Source: Anabaena sp. PCC 7108 (lineage in GTDB: Bacteria; Cyanobacteriota; Cyanobacteriia; Cyanobacteriales; Nostocaceae). Taken from it: a stretch of DNA of 64,000 bases. The notes beneath the pieces were generated by a model that was given only the letters and a program-made list of their open reading frames with translations, had not been told where the DNA came from and made no database searches. Numbering within the stretch: position 1 is the stretch's first letter; each line of letters opens with the position of its first letter. The position numbers were made by a program, and so were the translations under genes. The DNA lies in NCBI RefSeq assembly GCF_000332135.1, contig NZ_KB235896.1, forward strand, positions 1,499,403-1,563,402. Reading direction: 5' to 3'. Below, in pieces: positions 52,534-61,282 of this stretch.

Positions 52534-55365
52534 TTATTTTCTATGCTCTGCCATGATAGCCGAACCGGCTGTCACTACTACGATTTGATCAGGATGAATT
52601 AACTCACGCGCTGCTTGATTAACTTCTGTTTGGGTAACTTTCTGGATTTTTTGGGCAAAAGAGCGCAGTTCTATTGGCTTTAGTCCATATACCTGATTCA
52701 TCACAATTGTATCTGTTAATTCTTCTGGTTTTGCCAGGGAAATATTATAGTTACTAATTAAAGTGTGTTTAGCAGTTTCTACTTCTAGTTGAGTCACACC
52801 TTGCTGATGTAGTTGATTAAGGAGTTTACGAGTACTAGCGATCGCTTTATTAGTATCTTCTGGATTGGTTTGCATTTCAATCAAAAACGTCCCCACATTC
52901 CTTCCAGTCTGGAAGTTGCTGTAAATGCCGTAAGTCAAACCCAAGCGATCGCGCACTTCTGCTCCCAGTCTACTAGATAAAGTGTCACCTCCCAAAATTT
53001 GATTCAAGACTAAAGCTTGATAAAATCTAGCATCTTCCCGCTTAATACTTGTATAACCCATATAAGTTACAGCTTGGGCTTTACCAGGAAGAACAGGGTT
53101 AATACGCATTCCCTGATCCTGAATTACCACTTGTGGATATTTTAATATTGGTGGGTTGCCACTAACTTGCCAATCACTAAACTGAGTTTTAATGAGCGAT
53201 ATCGCTGACTTATCAGTTCGCAGCTTATCGAAATCAAAATCTCCTACCAGTGCTAATATCGTCGTATCTGGGCGATAATGTTGAGACTTGAAAGCAATCA
53301 CATCCTCACGTGTAATTTTCTGTAGACTTTCTTTAGTGGCAAAACTATGTAAAGGATGATTTGGTGGATAAATAGATTGTATAAATGTTCTGTTTGCAAC
53401 TTCATCGGGATCATCCAATTCGATATCAACCTCACTTAAAGCTTGTTGACGAGTTAGTTCTAAATCCCCAGCATTAAATGTACTATTTTTAATCACATCA
53501 GCCAAAGTCTCCAGCAAAATCGGCAAATCTTCAGCTAAACTCTTACCCCGAATCAGCACACCTTGACGCTGCGTTGTAAAATCTAGACTTACACCCCTTG
53601 CTGCTAAAACTTTGGCAATATCTAAAGTATCTTTGGTTTTCGTGCCATTCATCAAGTTATCTGCTACCAAAGCCGCTAATCCAGCTTTGTCATGTGGATC
53701 AAATTCTTTCCCTGCTTTGATATAGCCACTCAAAGTCACCGTCGGACTACTTTGATCTGGTAATAATAATACCTGCAAACCGTTGACCAAAGTCAATTTA
53801 TGTGGTATTGATTGAGTTGATGTATCAGTAGAAAAAGATACAGAAGGTAAATAGTTCCTCACCTCAGCAGCCGTCAGAGAAACTCCAGAAGTCAAATTTT
53901 CCTGAGTGGCTGGGGTATAATTTTGATGATTAACTGCTTTTGGAGACTTTTGTTCATCAGGCTCAAAAAATCCTACAGTTCGGGTTTCAGGTTTCAGATA
54001 TTTGTCAATTACAGCTATAATATCCGCCGATTTTACCTTGCGGACGTTTTCTAAATAGCGTTCTGTATAACGATAATCACCAGATGTTAGCTCATCATTA
54101 GCCAACTGCATTGCTTGACTAGTGATATCCCGACTATTTAAAATTACAGATGCTATTAATTGAGTCTTAGCGTTTTCAACCTGTTCCGGTGTGACACTGG
54201 TTTTTGCTAAATTAGCAATTGCGCTTTTGATCACCTGATCAATTTTTGATAACTCCTGATTTGCAACAGTAGTCACCAAAACATGATACCAACCAGATTG
54301 CCGCAAAGTCACTAAACGAGCCGAAACATCAGTAGCTAAACCCGATTCCACCAATACTTTATACAAATAAGAATTTTTTCCCCCAGTCAAGACATAGTCT
54401 ATTACACCCAGTCTAGGGATATCCGGGTGAGTTAAATCTGGAACTGGATAAATCAACTGTAACAGTTTTCCAGCGCCCGGTTCTCGCAAGATAATCGGAG
54501 ATGAAGAGAAGTGGTGAGGAAGTGGAGAAGTAGAGAGGTGGGAAGACTTTTGACTTTTGGGAATTTTACCAAAAACCTCTTTTACCGTTTCCAAAGTTGG
54601 TTGAGTTTGAAAATCTCCCACAATCGTCAACACCGCGTGATCAGGATTGTAGAACTTTTGGTAATATTCCCGCACCTGTTCAATAGTTAATTTTTCCACA
54701 TCAGCTTGAGTACCAGCAGTAGGGAAACCATAAGCATGATCAGGAAAAACAGACTGGATCACAGCACGTCTGATGCGATATGCTGGACTATTCTCATAAC
54801 CTTGTAACTCAGAAATAACTACTCGCTTCTCACTTGCTAGTTGGTTGTTATCAAGCAGTAGGTTTTGCATTCTGTCAGCTTCTAGAACCAGCAGCGCCTT
54901 GAGTTTGTCTCGTTCCGCAGTATTGTAATATGCAGTTTGATCATAGCTAGTAAAAGCATTGGAGTCACTGCCTAAAGCACTAAATAATTGTCCAAATTGA
55001 ACAGGACGATTTTTTGTACCTTTAAACATCATGTGTTCCAATTGGTGAGCAACACCATTGACTCCTGGTTCTTCGTTGCCTGAACCAACTTTATACCAAA
55101 CTTGCACCGTTACGACTGGTGCATTATGTACTTCCTTTGTTAAGACAGTTAGACCATTTTCTAGTATTGTCTTCTGAATATTTTTTGCCAATGTGAGATT
55201 ATTTGTCTTTTTACCTACGAAAATTTGCTGAGAATGTTCCCCATTGGTTTTAACTAATTTTTGGCTAATTGAAGAAGTATGCTGCAACAAAACCGCTGTA
55301 ATTATCGATAATATGAACAATAACAGGGGAACACGATATCTATGAAAGACCGAAATAACAAACAT
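52534..55365 (-). CDS. M16-family zinc peptidase (insulinase-like), two tandem domains
   Basis: A 943-residue protein. An N-terminal hydrophobic segment (VPLLLFILSIITAVLLQH) suggests membrane anchoring or secretion. The first M16 domain holds the inverted zinc motif HQLEH in VNGVAHQLEHMMFKGT. The second domain starts near residue 500 and lacks this motif, as is usual for the inactive half. Residues about 280-300 are a Ser/Pro/His-rich low-complexity insert (HLSTSPLPHHFSSSP) that corresponds to a repeat-like purine-rich stretch at about 54495-54550. It probably degrades small peptides. Confidence 0.88.
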   Translation of the reverse strand: MFVISVFHRYRVPLLLFILSIITAVLLQHTSSISQKLVKTNGEHSQQIFVGKKTNNLTLAKNIQKTILENGLTVLTKEVHNAPVVTVQVWYKVGSGNEEPGVNGVAHQLEHMMFKGTKNRPVQFGQLFSALGSDSNAFTSYDQTAYYNTAERDKLKALLVLEADRMQNLLLDNNQLASEKRVVISELQGYENSPAYRIRRAVIQSVFPDHAYGFPTAGTQADVEKLTIEQVREYYQKFYNPDHAVLTIVGDFQTQPTLETVKEVFGKIPKSQKSSHLSTSPLPHHFSSSPIILREPGAGKLLQLIYPVPDLTHPDIPRLGVIDYVLTGGKNSYLYKVLVESGLATDVSARLVTLRQSGWYHVLVTTVANQELSKIDQVIKSAIANLAKTSVTPEQVENAKTQLIASVILNSRDITSQAMQLANDELTSGDYRYTERYLENVRKVKSADIIAVIDKYLKPETRTVGFFEPDEQKSPKAVNHQNYTPATQENLTSGVSLTAAEVRNYLPSVSFSTDTSTQSIPHKLTLVNGLQVLLLPDQSSPTVTLSGYIKAGKEFDPHDKAGLAALVADNLMNGTKTKDTLDIAKVLAARGVSLDFTTQRQGVLIRGKSLAEDLPILLETLADVIKNSTFNAGDLELTRQQALSEVDIELDDPDEVANRTFIQSIYPPNHPLHSFATKESLQKITREDVIAFKSQHYRPDTTILALVGDFDFDKLRTDKSAISLIKTQFSDWQVSGNPPILKYPQVVIQDQGMRINPVLPGKAQAVTYMGYTSIKREDARFYQALVLNQILGGDTLSSRLGAEVRDRLGLTYGIYSNFQTGRNVGTFLIEMQTNPEDTNKAIASTRKLLNQLHQQGVTQLEVETAKHTLISNYNISLAKPEELTDTIVMNQVYGLKPIELRSFAQKIQKVTQTEVNQAARELIHPDQIVVVTAGSAIMAEHRK

Positions 55366-55494
55366 ATAGTTTTTAGATATAAGTAAATAAGACTACACCT
55401 TTTTACCTATACATCTGTGGTTTAAAGTTTCTGGAAAATTAGCGACTAAAAATCAAGAAAAAAATTCAGTTACTCCTTTCCCACAGTAATATTA

Positions 55495-55575
55495 CATATC
55501 TTCTTCCTTCTTCCTTCTTTCTTCGCGTCCTATCCCTTCGGGACGCTTCGCGAACGCGTCTTTGCGGTTCATTAC
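55495..55575. repeat. Small dispersed palindromic repeat
   Basis: TCCCTTCGGGA with CGCTTCGCGAACGCG downstream: the same GC-rich, near-palindromic kind as the 24-nt insertions elsewhere. It lies in the 273-nt gap between the M16 and VOC genes, with TTCTTCC tandem units just before it. Confidence 0.55.
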
Positions 55576-55638
55576 ATCCGGATTCTTTTACTGAGAAGGC
55601 AGTAGGGGAGACGCGGTGAGGGGGAGATGCGGGAAAAA

Positions 55639-56073
55639 TTACGAATTACCAAGCTTTGACAAAAAGCGGATCAACTCCAGAGGTAAACCATCAGCGTCAG
55701 CAATGAAAGCGACTTCCAAAATGCGATCGCCTATTTGCTGTTGTGTAGGTTCTAAAAGGATTTTCAAAGGCTGTAAATCACTTACCAAAGCCATTCGTGC
55801 CTTTAAATTTTCCAACCAGCCATGCAAATCTGGCGTAACCTCAGTTAAATCAAAGGAAAGATGATAATAGCCTACATAATGCTCATCTGCAAAAGCATCA
55901 GGGGCTGGTTTTGGCTGAGGAATTTGGATTAATTCAATGCGGCTATCCATTCCTTCCAGCCAACAAGCTAAAGTATAACCTGTAGTAAAGCGATCGCCAA
56001 CTGTAAATCCTAACTGCTCATAAAAAGCGATCGCATGATGAATATTGCCAGTCCGAATAGAAACGTGGTGCAT
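55639..56073 (-). CDS. VOC-family (glyoxalase/dioxygenase-fold) protein
   Basis: A 144-residue vicinal-oxygen-chelate protein. MHHVSIRTGNIHHAIAFYEQLGF is the usual first repeat, and HYVGYYHLSFDL and IADADGLPLELI mark the metal-binding second half (His near the start, Glu in PLELI). It resembles lactoylglutathione-lyase-like proteins of cyanobacteria. Substrate unknown. The stop codon falls in an AATTACGAATTACC repeat. Confidence 0.82.
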   Translation of the reverse strand: MHHVSIRTGNIHHAIAFYEQLGFTVGDRFTTGYTLACWLEGMDSRIELIQIPQPKPAPDAFADEHYVGYYHLSFDLTEVTPDLHGWLENLKARMALVSDLQPLKILLEPTQQQIGDRILEVAFIADADGLPLELIRFLSKLGNS

Positions 56074-56247
56074 AATTCAGTAGTGAGTAGTGAGTAACGA
56101 GTGCTGAGTCATCTAAATTACCTTGCTAGAGTTATGAACCAAGTAATGCTCCTCGTATATACAAGTAGATGAAGACCTTTGACTAAGAGTAACTACTAAT
56201 TATTATCATTCAGCACTCCACACTCGGCACTCAGCACTCAGTACTCT

Positions 56248-56769
56248 TTACTCAAACAGACGGAAATAAGGATAACGGACAGGAACACCTAGCTCTTTGT
56301 CCAAATCAAAATTAATCACTCCCCAGCAAGGTTCCTGAGCCGCATCTGGACCAAACTCTACTGGTAAGCCATACAAACGAGCAGAAGCTCCTTCTGGTTG
56401 TCCAGCACGCCAAGGACTACTGCGTTCCAAATAACCACTCATTAATTCCTCATAGCGTCGGGCAATAATCACCTTGGTAGCGCGATAGCCTTGGGTATAA
56501 AGCTTATCTAACGCTTCGTGAATCTCAAACCGAATACCATCAGGATGAGTATGTTGCCGATACCATTCACCATCCCATCTACGCCAATGACGACCCGACT
56601 GGAGATGAACCAACTCTTCAGTTTTTGGATCTGCTTCAAAAGCGCCATGACGCGTACATAGATATGTATCAGTCAAAGTCAGCGCGGGAATATTCTGACG
56701 GCAATGGGGACACTGTATTTCAGCGCCAAAAATTGGGTACTGCAAGCCTGGATTTATCATGAAGTGCAT
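56248..56769 (-). CDS. TIGR02652-family cyanobacterial protein
   Basis: A 173-residue protein. A zinc-ribbon-like N terminus (IQCPHCRQNIPAL, then YLCTRHGAF) is followed by blocks conserved in the TIGR02652 family: GRHWRRWDGEWYRQH, PDGIRFEIHEALDKLYTQG, and EPCWGVINFDLDKELGVP. It is found throughout cyanobacteria with unknown function. Two ATG codons (56769 and 56760) are both possible starts. Confidence 0.85.
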   Translation of the reverse strand: MHFMINPGLQYPIFGAEIQCPHCRQNIPALTLTDTYLCTRHGAFEADPKTEELVHLQSGRHWRRWDGEWYRQHTHPDGIRFEIHEALDKLYTQGYRATKVIIARRYEELMSGYLERSSPWRAGQPEGASARLYGLPVEFGPDAAQEPCWGVINFDLDKELGVPVRYPYFRLFE

Positions 56770-57112
56770 AATACAAACATAGTTTTCTCTTTACCAGCAC
56801 CATTGGGTTTAATTTTACCCTTCGGCTCCCCTACTTTTAGTTACTTGCTCACTGCTCCACACGATCATGGGTTACTGCTTGAGCAAACTAGTACAATACG
56901 ACCGAAATAAAACTACTATTAAAAATTCCTAAAAAGCTGGCGTAATCTGCTTTTTAATTATTAATTTTTAATTATTAATTTTTAATTCCGGGTAGAGGTA
57001 CTAGTGGCTTCCTCAAAGTAGAGGGCAACCGGCTGTGATATCCTGGTTGTGCAGCCAGCCTTAAAAGTTGGAGTTTTTCCAGTGTTCCTGGGTACCATAT
57101 CAACATTCTATC

Positions 57113-57634
57113 GTGTCTACTGTTTCCTATTGGACATCTCCCGATTTTTCTCAAGCTGCGTTTATCGCCAGTAACGCCGTTGTTATCGGCTCAGTCAGCA
57201 TTGCAGCCCAGGTAAGCATTTGGTATGGAGCCGTTGTGAGGGGGGATGTAGAGCGCATTGAAATTGGCGAATGCACAAACATTCAAGATGGAGCCATTTT
57301 ACATGGTGATCCTGGTTGTCCCACAATATTAGAAGATCATGTCACTGTCGGACATCGTGCTGTAGTACATTCTGCCCACATCGAGTCTGGGAGTTTAATT
57401 GGTATAGGCGCAATAATTTTAGGTGGAGTTAGAGTTGGTACAGGTAGCATCATTGGTGCTGGTGCAGTTGTCACTAAAGACATACCACCATTGTCGTTAG
57501 TTGTAGGCATCCCCGCTAAAATAGTCCGTCAACTCACAGACACCCAAGCTGCAGAACTCATCGAACACGCCGAAAAATACCATAAATTAGCCCTCGTTCA
57601 TGCCGGTAAAGGGACTGATCTTGGTTTTAGTTAG
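57113..57634 (+). CDS. Gamma-carbonic-anhydrase-like left-handed beta-helix protein
   Basis: From GTG 57113 the protein has 173 residues; a TTG at 57068 would add 15 with no counterpart. Hexapeptide repeats of a left-handed beta-helix run from about 15 to 140 (NIQDGAILHG, HVTVGHRAVVH, GSLIGIGAIIL, GSIIGAGAVVTKDIP). The His residues for zinc are in ILHGD, VGHRAVVHSAHI. It is close to the CaiE/PaaY-like group; true carbonic anhydrase activity is not assured. A short C-terminal helix follows. Confidence 0.86.
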   Translation: MSTVSYWTSPDFSQAAFIASNAVVIGSVSIAAQVSIWYGAVVRGDVERIEIGECTNIQDGAILHGDPGCPTILEDHVTVGHRAVVHSAHIESGSLIGIGAIILGGVRVGTGSIIGAGAVVTKDIPPLSLVVGIPAKIVRQLTDTQAAELIEHAEKYHKLALVHAGKGTDLGFS

Positions 57635-57644
57635 GTGACTGGGA

Positions 57645-57810
57645 GATGGGGGGACGCGGGGACACGGGGACACGGGGACGCGGGGACGCGGAGACACGGA
57701 GACACGGAGACAATTAAGAATAATTTAATTACCTTTTCCCCAATCACCTTTTCCCCAATCACCTTTTCCCCAATCACCTTTTCCCCAATCACCTTTTCCC
57801 CAATCACCAA
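57645..57810. repeat. GGGGACACG minisatellite plus ACCTTTTCCCCAATC 15-mer array
   Basis: First GGGGACGCG/GGGGACACG units (57645-57712) directly after the carbonic-anhydrase-like stop, then about five copies of the 15-mer ACCTTTTCCCCAATC (57731-57810). The remainder up to psbY is an AT-rich leader. Confidence 0.9.
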
Positions 57811-57931
57811 TCACTAATGACTTAACTATTCTTTACACTAGAGGTTGGAAAAATACCCCACTTAAGCTAAAAATAAAAATTGAGAGATGTTGACAAAACT
57901 TTAAATTCTAATTAACAGAGGGCTTCTAAAT

Positions 57932-58057
57932 ATGGACATCGATACCCGTGTAGTAATTGTTTTAGCACCAGTAGTGATTGCTGCTAGTTGGGCTGTGTTT
58001 AATATCGGTGCTGCGGCTTTAAGACAAGTGCAAAACTTTTTAAACAAAGAAGCCTAA
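57932..58057 (+). CDS. psbY: Photosystem II protein PsbY
   Basis: A 41-residue peptide read by eye: [19 protein letters not shown], then [17 protein letters not shown] and LNKEA. One membrane helix covers most of it. The sequence matches cyanobacterial PsbY, a low-molecular-mass subunit beside cytochrome b559 at the edge of photosystem II. Ribosome-binding sequence AGAGGG lies 12 nt ahead of ATG. It is a monocistronic gene between two repeat blocks. Confidence 0.93.
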   Translation: MDIDTRVVIVLAPVVIAASWAVFNIGAAALRQVQNFLNKEA

Positions 58058-58090
58058 TTAGCTAATCGGTAATGAAGGGAATAGGGAACA

Positions 58091-58180
58091 GGTGAGTCCA
58101 GCGCCTTGGGCGGGTTTCCCGACTTGTGGTGACTGGCTTATCCCTTACGGGAGTCGGAGGCATCATCCGAAGGGGAACAG
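58091..58180 (+). repeat. Segment similar to the tnpB 3' / omega-RNA region, without tnpB
   Basis: GTGAGTCCAGCGCCTTGGGC, then GGGTTTCCCGACTTG, GACTGGC and GGAGGCATCATCCG follow the same order as the reverse complement of 46424-46500 (GTGAGCCAGCGCGGTCTTGG, GGGTTTCCCCCATGAG, GACTGGC, GGAGGCATCACCCG). No tnpB is nearby. It may be a solo guide-RNA scaffold or a dispersed palindromic element. 58058-58390 has no other recognised feature beyond GGGGACAC units near 58206. Confidence 0.5.
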
Positions 58181-58390
58181 AAAAAATATATACTTTGAAG
58201 AAGACACGGGGACACGGGGACACCCCATATCTAAAGCCAGGAATTCCAGCAAGGAATGTCTATTTTCTCCTCCACGACTCAAGTCGGGGGCTTGAAACCA
58301 TTTGCGTCGAACGTCGGACACAGGCGACTCTCCGCCTCGCCGCGTCTCCCACTCTCCGCGTCCTCTTCAGTCACCTATTCCCAATTCCCA

Positions 58391-59668
58391 ATGTCCGTGA
58401 ATCCTGACTTTTTACTTCAACCCTTTCAACACTTTGGTGTCAATCTGGGACTATCCCGCATTGTCGAATTATTGGCAAATTTCGGAAATCCTCATCACCA
58501 AGTTCCTGTAATTCATGTGGCTGGAACTAACGGCAAAGGTTCTGTTTGTGCTTATCTTTCCTCAATACTTACTGAAGCTGGTTATCGCACAGGACGCTAT
58601 ACTTCCCCTCATTTAGTTGATTGGACAGAACGTATTTGTATTAACGAGCAGCCAATCGAACCAAGTGAGTTGTGCGAATTAATACTAAAAATTAGAGATG
58701 CTATTGACTCCGAGACAGAATCACCTACTCAGTTTGAAGTAATTACCGCAGCAGCTTGGTTATATTTTGCACAACAGAAAGTTGATATAGCGGTGATGGA
58801 AGTTGGTTTAGGTGGGCGTTTGGATGCAACTAATGTTTGTTCTCAGCCTTTGGTGACAGTAATTACTTCCATAAGTCGAGAACACTGGCAGCAACTAGGT
58901 CCCACTATTGCCGATATTGCCAGAGAAAAAGCTGGTATTATCAAACCTGGATGTCCTGTAGTAGTAGGTCAATTGCCAGCAGAGGCGGAAACAGTGGTGC
59001 GATTGCTTACTCTAGAATTACAATGCCCTATTTTTACCCCTCAACCTGCTAAGAATATTAACCCAGGATGGGCAGAATATCAAAGATTAGATGTAGATAA
59101 AATAGAAAACTCTCAATCTAAAATTAAATATCCATTACCGTTAAAGGGACAAATTCAATTACATAATTCAGCTTTAGCTTTAGCAGCTTTGGAAATATTG
59201 CAACAACAAGGTTGGGAAATTTCTGAAACAGCCATTATTAAGGGCATGGAAAAAACTAAATGGCCAGGCCGAATACAATGGACTACCTGGAAAGATCATA
59301 AACTATTAATTGATGGCGCACACAATCCAGCCGCAGCCGAAGTTTTACGTCATTATGTAGATAGTCTCAATACTCAAAATATAACTTGGGTAATAGGAAT
59401 GCTGGCTACTAAAGATCATGCTGATATTTTTCAAGCACTTCTCAAAAGAGGAGATAAATTATATTTAGTACCAGTTCCCGATAGTAATTCCGCAAATCTT
59501 GATAATTTAACAAAATTAGCCCTGGAAACTTGCCCAAATTTAGGTTTTTGCAGCACCTATCCAGATGTATTCTCAGCTTTAGATGCTGCATTCACCTCTA
59601 CAGATAACTTAGTAGTTTTATCCGGTTCTCTCTATTTACTTGGTCATTTTTTAGGGAATAGGGAATAG
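58391..59668 (+). CDS. folC: Dihydrofolate/folylpolyglutamate synthase
   Basis: From ATG 58391 the protein has 425 residues, matching the family; a longer frame to 58256 runs through repeat DNA and is rejected. The P-loop is HVAGTNGKGSVCAYL, the second motif is FEVITAAAWLYFA, with MEVGLGGRLDATN and LIDGAHNPAAAEVL. It adds glutamate to dihydropteroate and folates. The last codons (LGNRE, stop) are made of GGGAATAGGGAATAG repeat units, so the C terminus is set by a heptamer array. Confidence 0.93.
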   Translation: MSVNPDFLLQPFQHFGVNLGLSRIVELLANFGNPHHQVPVIHVAGTNGKGSVCAYLSSILTEAGYRTGRYTSPHLVDWTERICINEQPIEPSELCELILKIRDAIDSETESPTQFEVITAAAWLYFAQQKVDIAVMEVGLGGRLDATNVCSQPLVTVITSISREHWQQLGPTIADIAREKAGIIKPGCPVVVGQLPAEAETVVRLLTLELQCPIFTPQPAKNINPGWAEYQRLDVDKIENSQSKIKYPLPLKGQIQLHNSALALAALEILQQQGWEISETAIIKGMEKTKWPGRIQWTTWKDHKLLIDGAHNPAAAEVLRHYVDSLNTQNITWVIGMLATKDHADIFQALLKRGDKLYLVPVPDSNSANLDNLTKLALETCPNLGFCSTYPDVFSALDAAFTSTDNLVVLSGSLYLLGHFLGNRE

Positions 59669-59797
59669 GGAACAGGGAACAGGGAACAGGGAATAGGGAA
59701 CGGGGAACAGGGAATAGGGAACGGGGAACAGGGAACAGGGAACAGGGAACAGGGAATAGGGAACGGGGAATAGGGAACGGGGAACAGGGAACGGGGG
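59654..59797. repeat. GGGAACA/GGGAATA/GGGAACG heptamer array, about 20 copies
   Basis: Begins within the folC 3' end and continues for about 144 bp. Units vary only at positions 6-7. The block supplies the folC stop codon TAG. Confidence 0.93.
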
Positions 59798-59806
59798 AAT
59801 TTTTCC

Positions 59807-59846
59807 AATTACGAATTACGAATTACGAATTACGAATTACGAATTA
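59807..59846. repeat. AATTACG tandem units
   Basis: Five to six 7-nt units AATTACG run into the stop region of the solute-binding gene on the other strand. Confidence 0.88.
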
Positions 59847-61142
59847 CCGATTATCCCATTGTTGTGCTGCATCTTCTACAGCTTTATCCACCGTTTTTTC
59901 ACCCAACATTGCAGCTTGGAGATTTTCATAAATTGTCTTTTGCAAGAGTTTGAAATCTTTGATTTTCGGGGTTAAAACCTCAGCTTGTTGCATTTGTTGG
60001 GCGCTGATAATACGCCCTTTTTCCACAGTTGAGGCATTATTTGGAACTTCTTTAAAATAGCTGTCAGCAAGTGATTTAATTGTTGAAGGTAAAACATTAG
60101 CCGCTTTAGCAAAAGTTAGTTGATTTTCATCATTAGTAACAAACAAGGCAAACTTAACCGCTGCGTCAGGGTTTTTAGTGGCACGGGGAATGACTATATT
60201 CATGACAGCGACATTTTTCTTACCTGTATCACCAGTAATTTGGGGTGCTATGGCTGAAGCTTGAGCAATTTTTGGGGCATTATTAGATATTGTCTTCAGA
60301 AACTCAGGCCCAGAAGCTAAAAACGCAGTTTCCCCAGATTGGTATAAATCAATTGCATGACGGTGGCCTTGTGTCAATGATTCTTTAGGTAGTAATTTTT
60401 TCTTATACAAATCTACCCAATATTGAAAAGCAGCTTTTCCCTGTGGTGAATTAAAACCGGCTTTTCCTTCAGCATTAATTAAAGTAACTCCCATTTGCAC
60501 AAATGATTCCAAGACTTCACCAGAATCTTGAGGAACAAAAGTGGCAAAAAATGCGTATTTACCCGTTTTATCTTGAATTTGTTGTGCTGCTTGCGCTATT
60601 TCTGCATAAGTTGCAGGTGGTTTCTTGATACCTGCTTGTTTTAATAAATCAGTGTTATAAATAGTTAACCTCGTTGTGAGGTACCAAGGAATCCCAAAAG
60701 TCTTACCATTAAGGCTACTAGCTTGCCAAATATTGGGCAAATAGGAGGAACGAACCTCTTTTGGGACTTTTGCATCCAAATCTAACCAAGCATTTCGTCC
60801 AGCAAGTTGGGAGGCAAAATCTGGATTAAGGTTGACAACATCTGGTGGCGTTTTTGCGGAGACAGCTGTTAAAATCTTGTTCTCCATTGCCGACCAAGGC
60901 ACATCCACCCATTTTACTTTGATACTGGGGTTTTGCGATTCAAAAGTCGTAATTAGACTTTGGAAGTAATTTGTAAATTGAGGTTGGAGTTGCATAGTCC
61001 AAAACTCAATGGTTGCTGCTTCTGGAGTCGCTGGTTTTGTAGCTGTATTAACACTACTTGTGCTACAACTTACTACCCAACTGCTCAGTAAGCCAATTAA
61101 TGCCCAAACCGTCATTTGTGAGAATTTTCGTAATTGAATCAT
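59844..61142 (-). CDS. Sugar ABC transporter solute-binding lipoprotein
   Basis: A 432-residue extracellular solute-binding protein of family 1. The signal with lipobox lies at SWVVSCSTS with Cys26. The mature domain has PATIEFWTMQLQP near its start and a strong IPWYLTTRLTIYNTDLLKQAGI stretch, typical of sugar-binding proteins. It would deliver a sugar to a permease pair not encoded here. Its stop is in an AATTACG repeat. Confidence 0.88.
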   Translation of the reverse strand: MIQLRKFSQMTVWALIGLLSSWVVSCSTSSVNTATKPATPEAATIEFWTMQLQPQFTNYFQSLITTFESQNPSIKVKWVDVPWSAMENKILTAVSAKTPPDVVNLNPDFASQLAGRNAWLDLDAKVPKEVRSSYLPNIWQASSLNGKTFGIPWYLTTRLTIYNTDLLKQAGIKKPPATYAEIAQAAQQIQDKTGKYAFFATFVPQDSGEVLESFVQMGVTLINAEGKAGFNSPQGKAAFQYWVDLYKKKLLPKESLTQGHRHAIDLYQSGETAFLASGPEFLKTISNNAPKIAQASAIAPQITGDTGKKNVAVMNIVIPRATKNPDAAVKFALFVTNDENQLTFAKAANVLPSTIKSLADSYFKEVPNNASTVEKGRIISAQQMQQAEVLTPKIKDFKLLQKTIYENLQAAMLGEKTVDKAVEDAAQQWDNR

Positions 61143-61282
61143 CGTGGTAATATTTTTACGATTGAAAAGGGTGAAAAGCTGATGGAGAAATGTCGAGATT
61201 ATAGGCTATATAGATTACTTAGTACTAAATTAGTTTTGAATAGGATTTAAATTTTTCATTTAGCAATGTAGCAGGTAAAACT

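Noticed and set aside
58256-58390. N-terminal extension of FolC
   Set aside because: The extra 45 residues are encoded by repeat-like DNA and lack homology; ATG 58391 gives the normal length and start.
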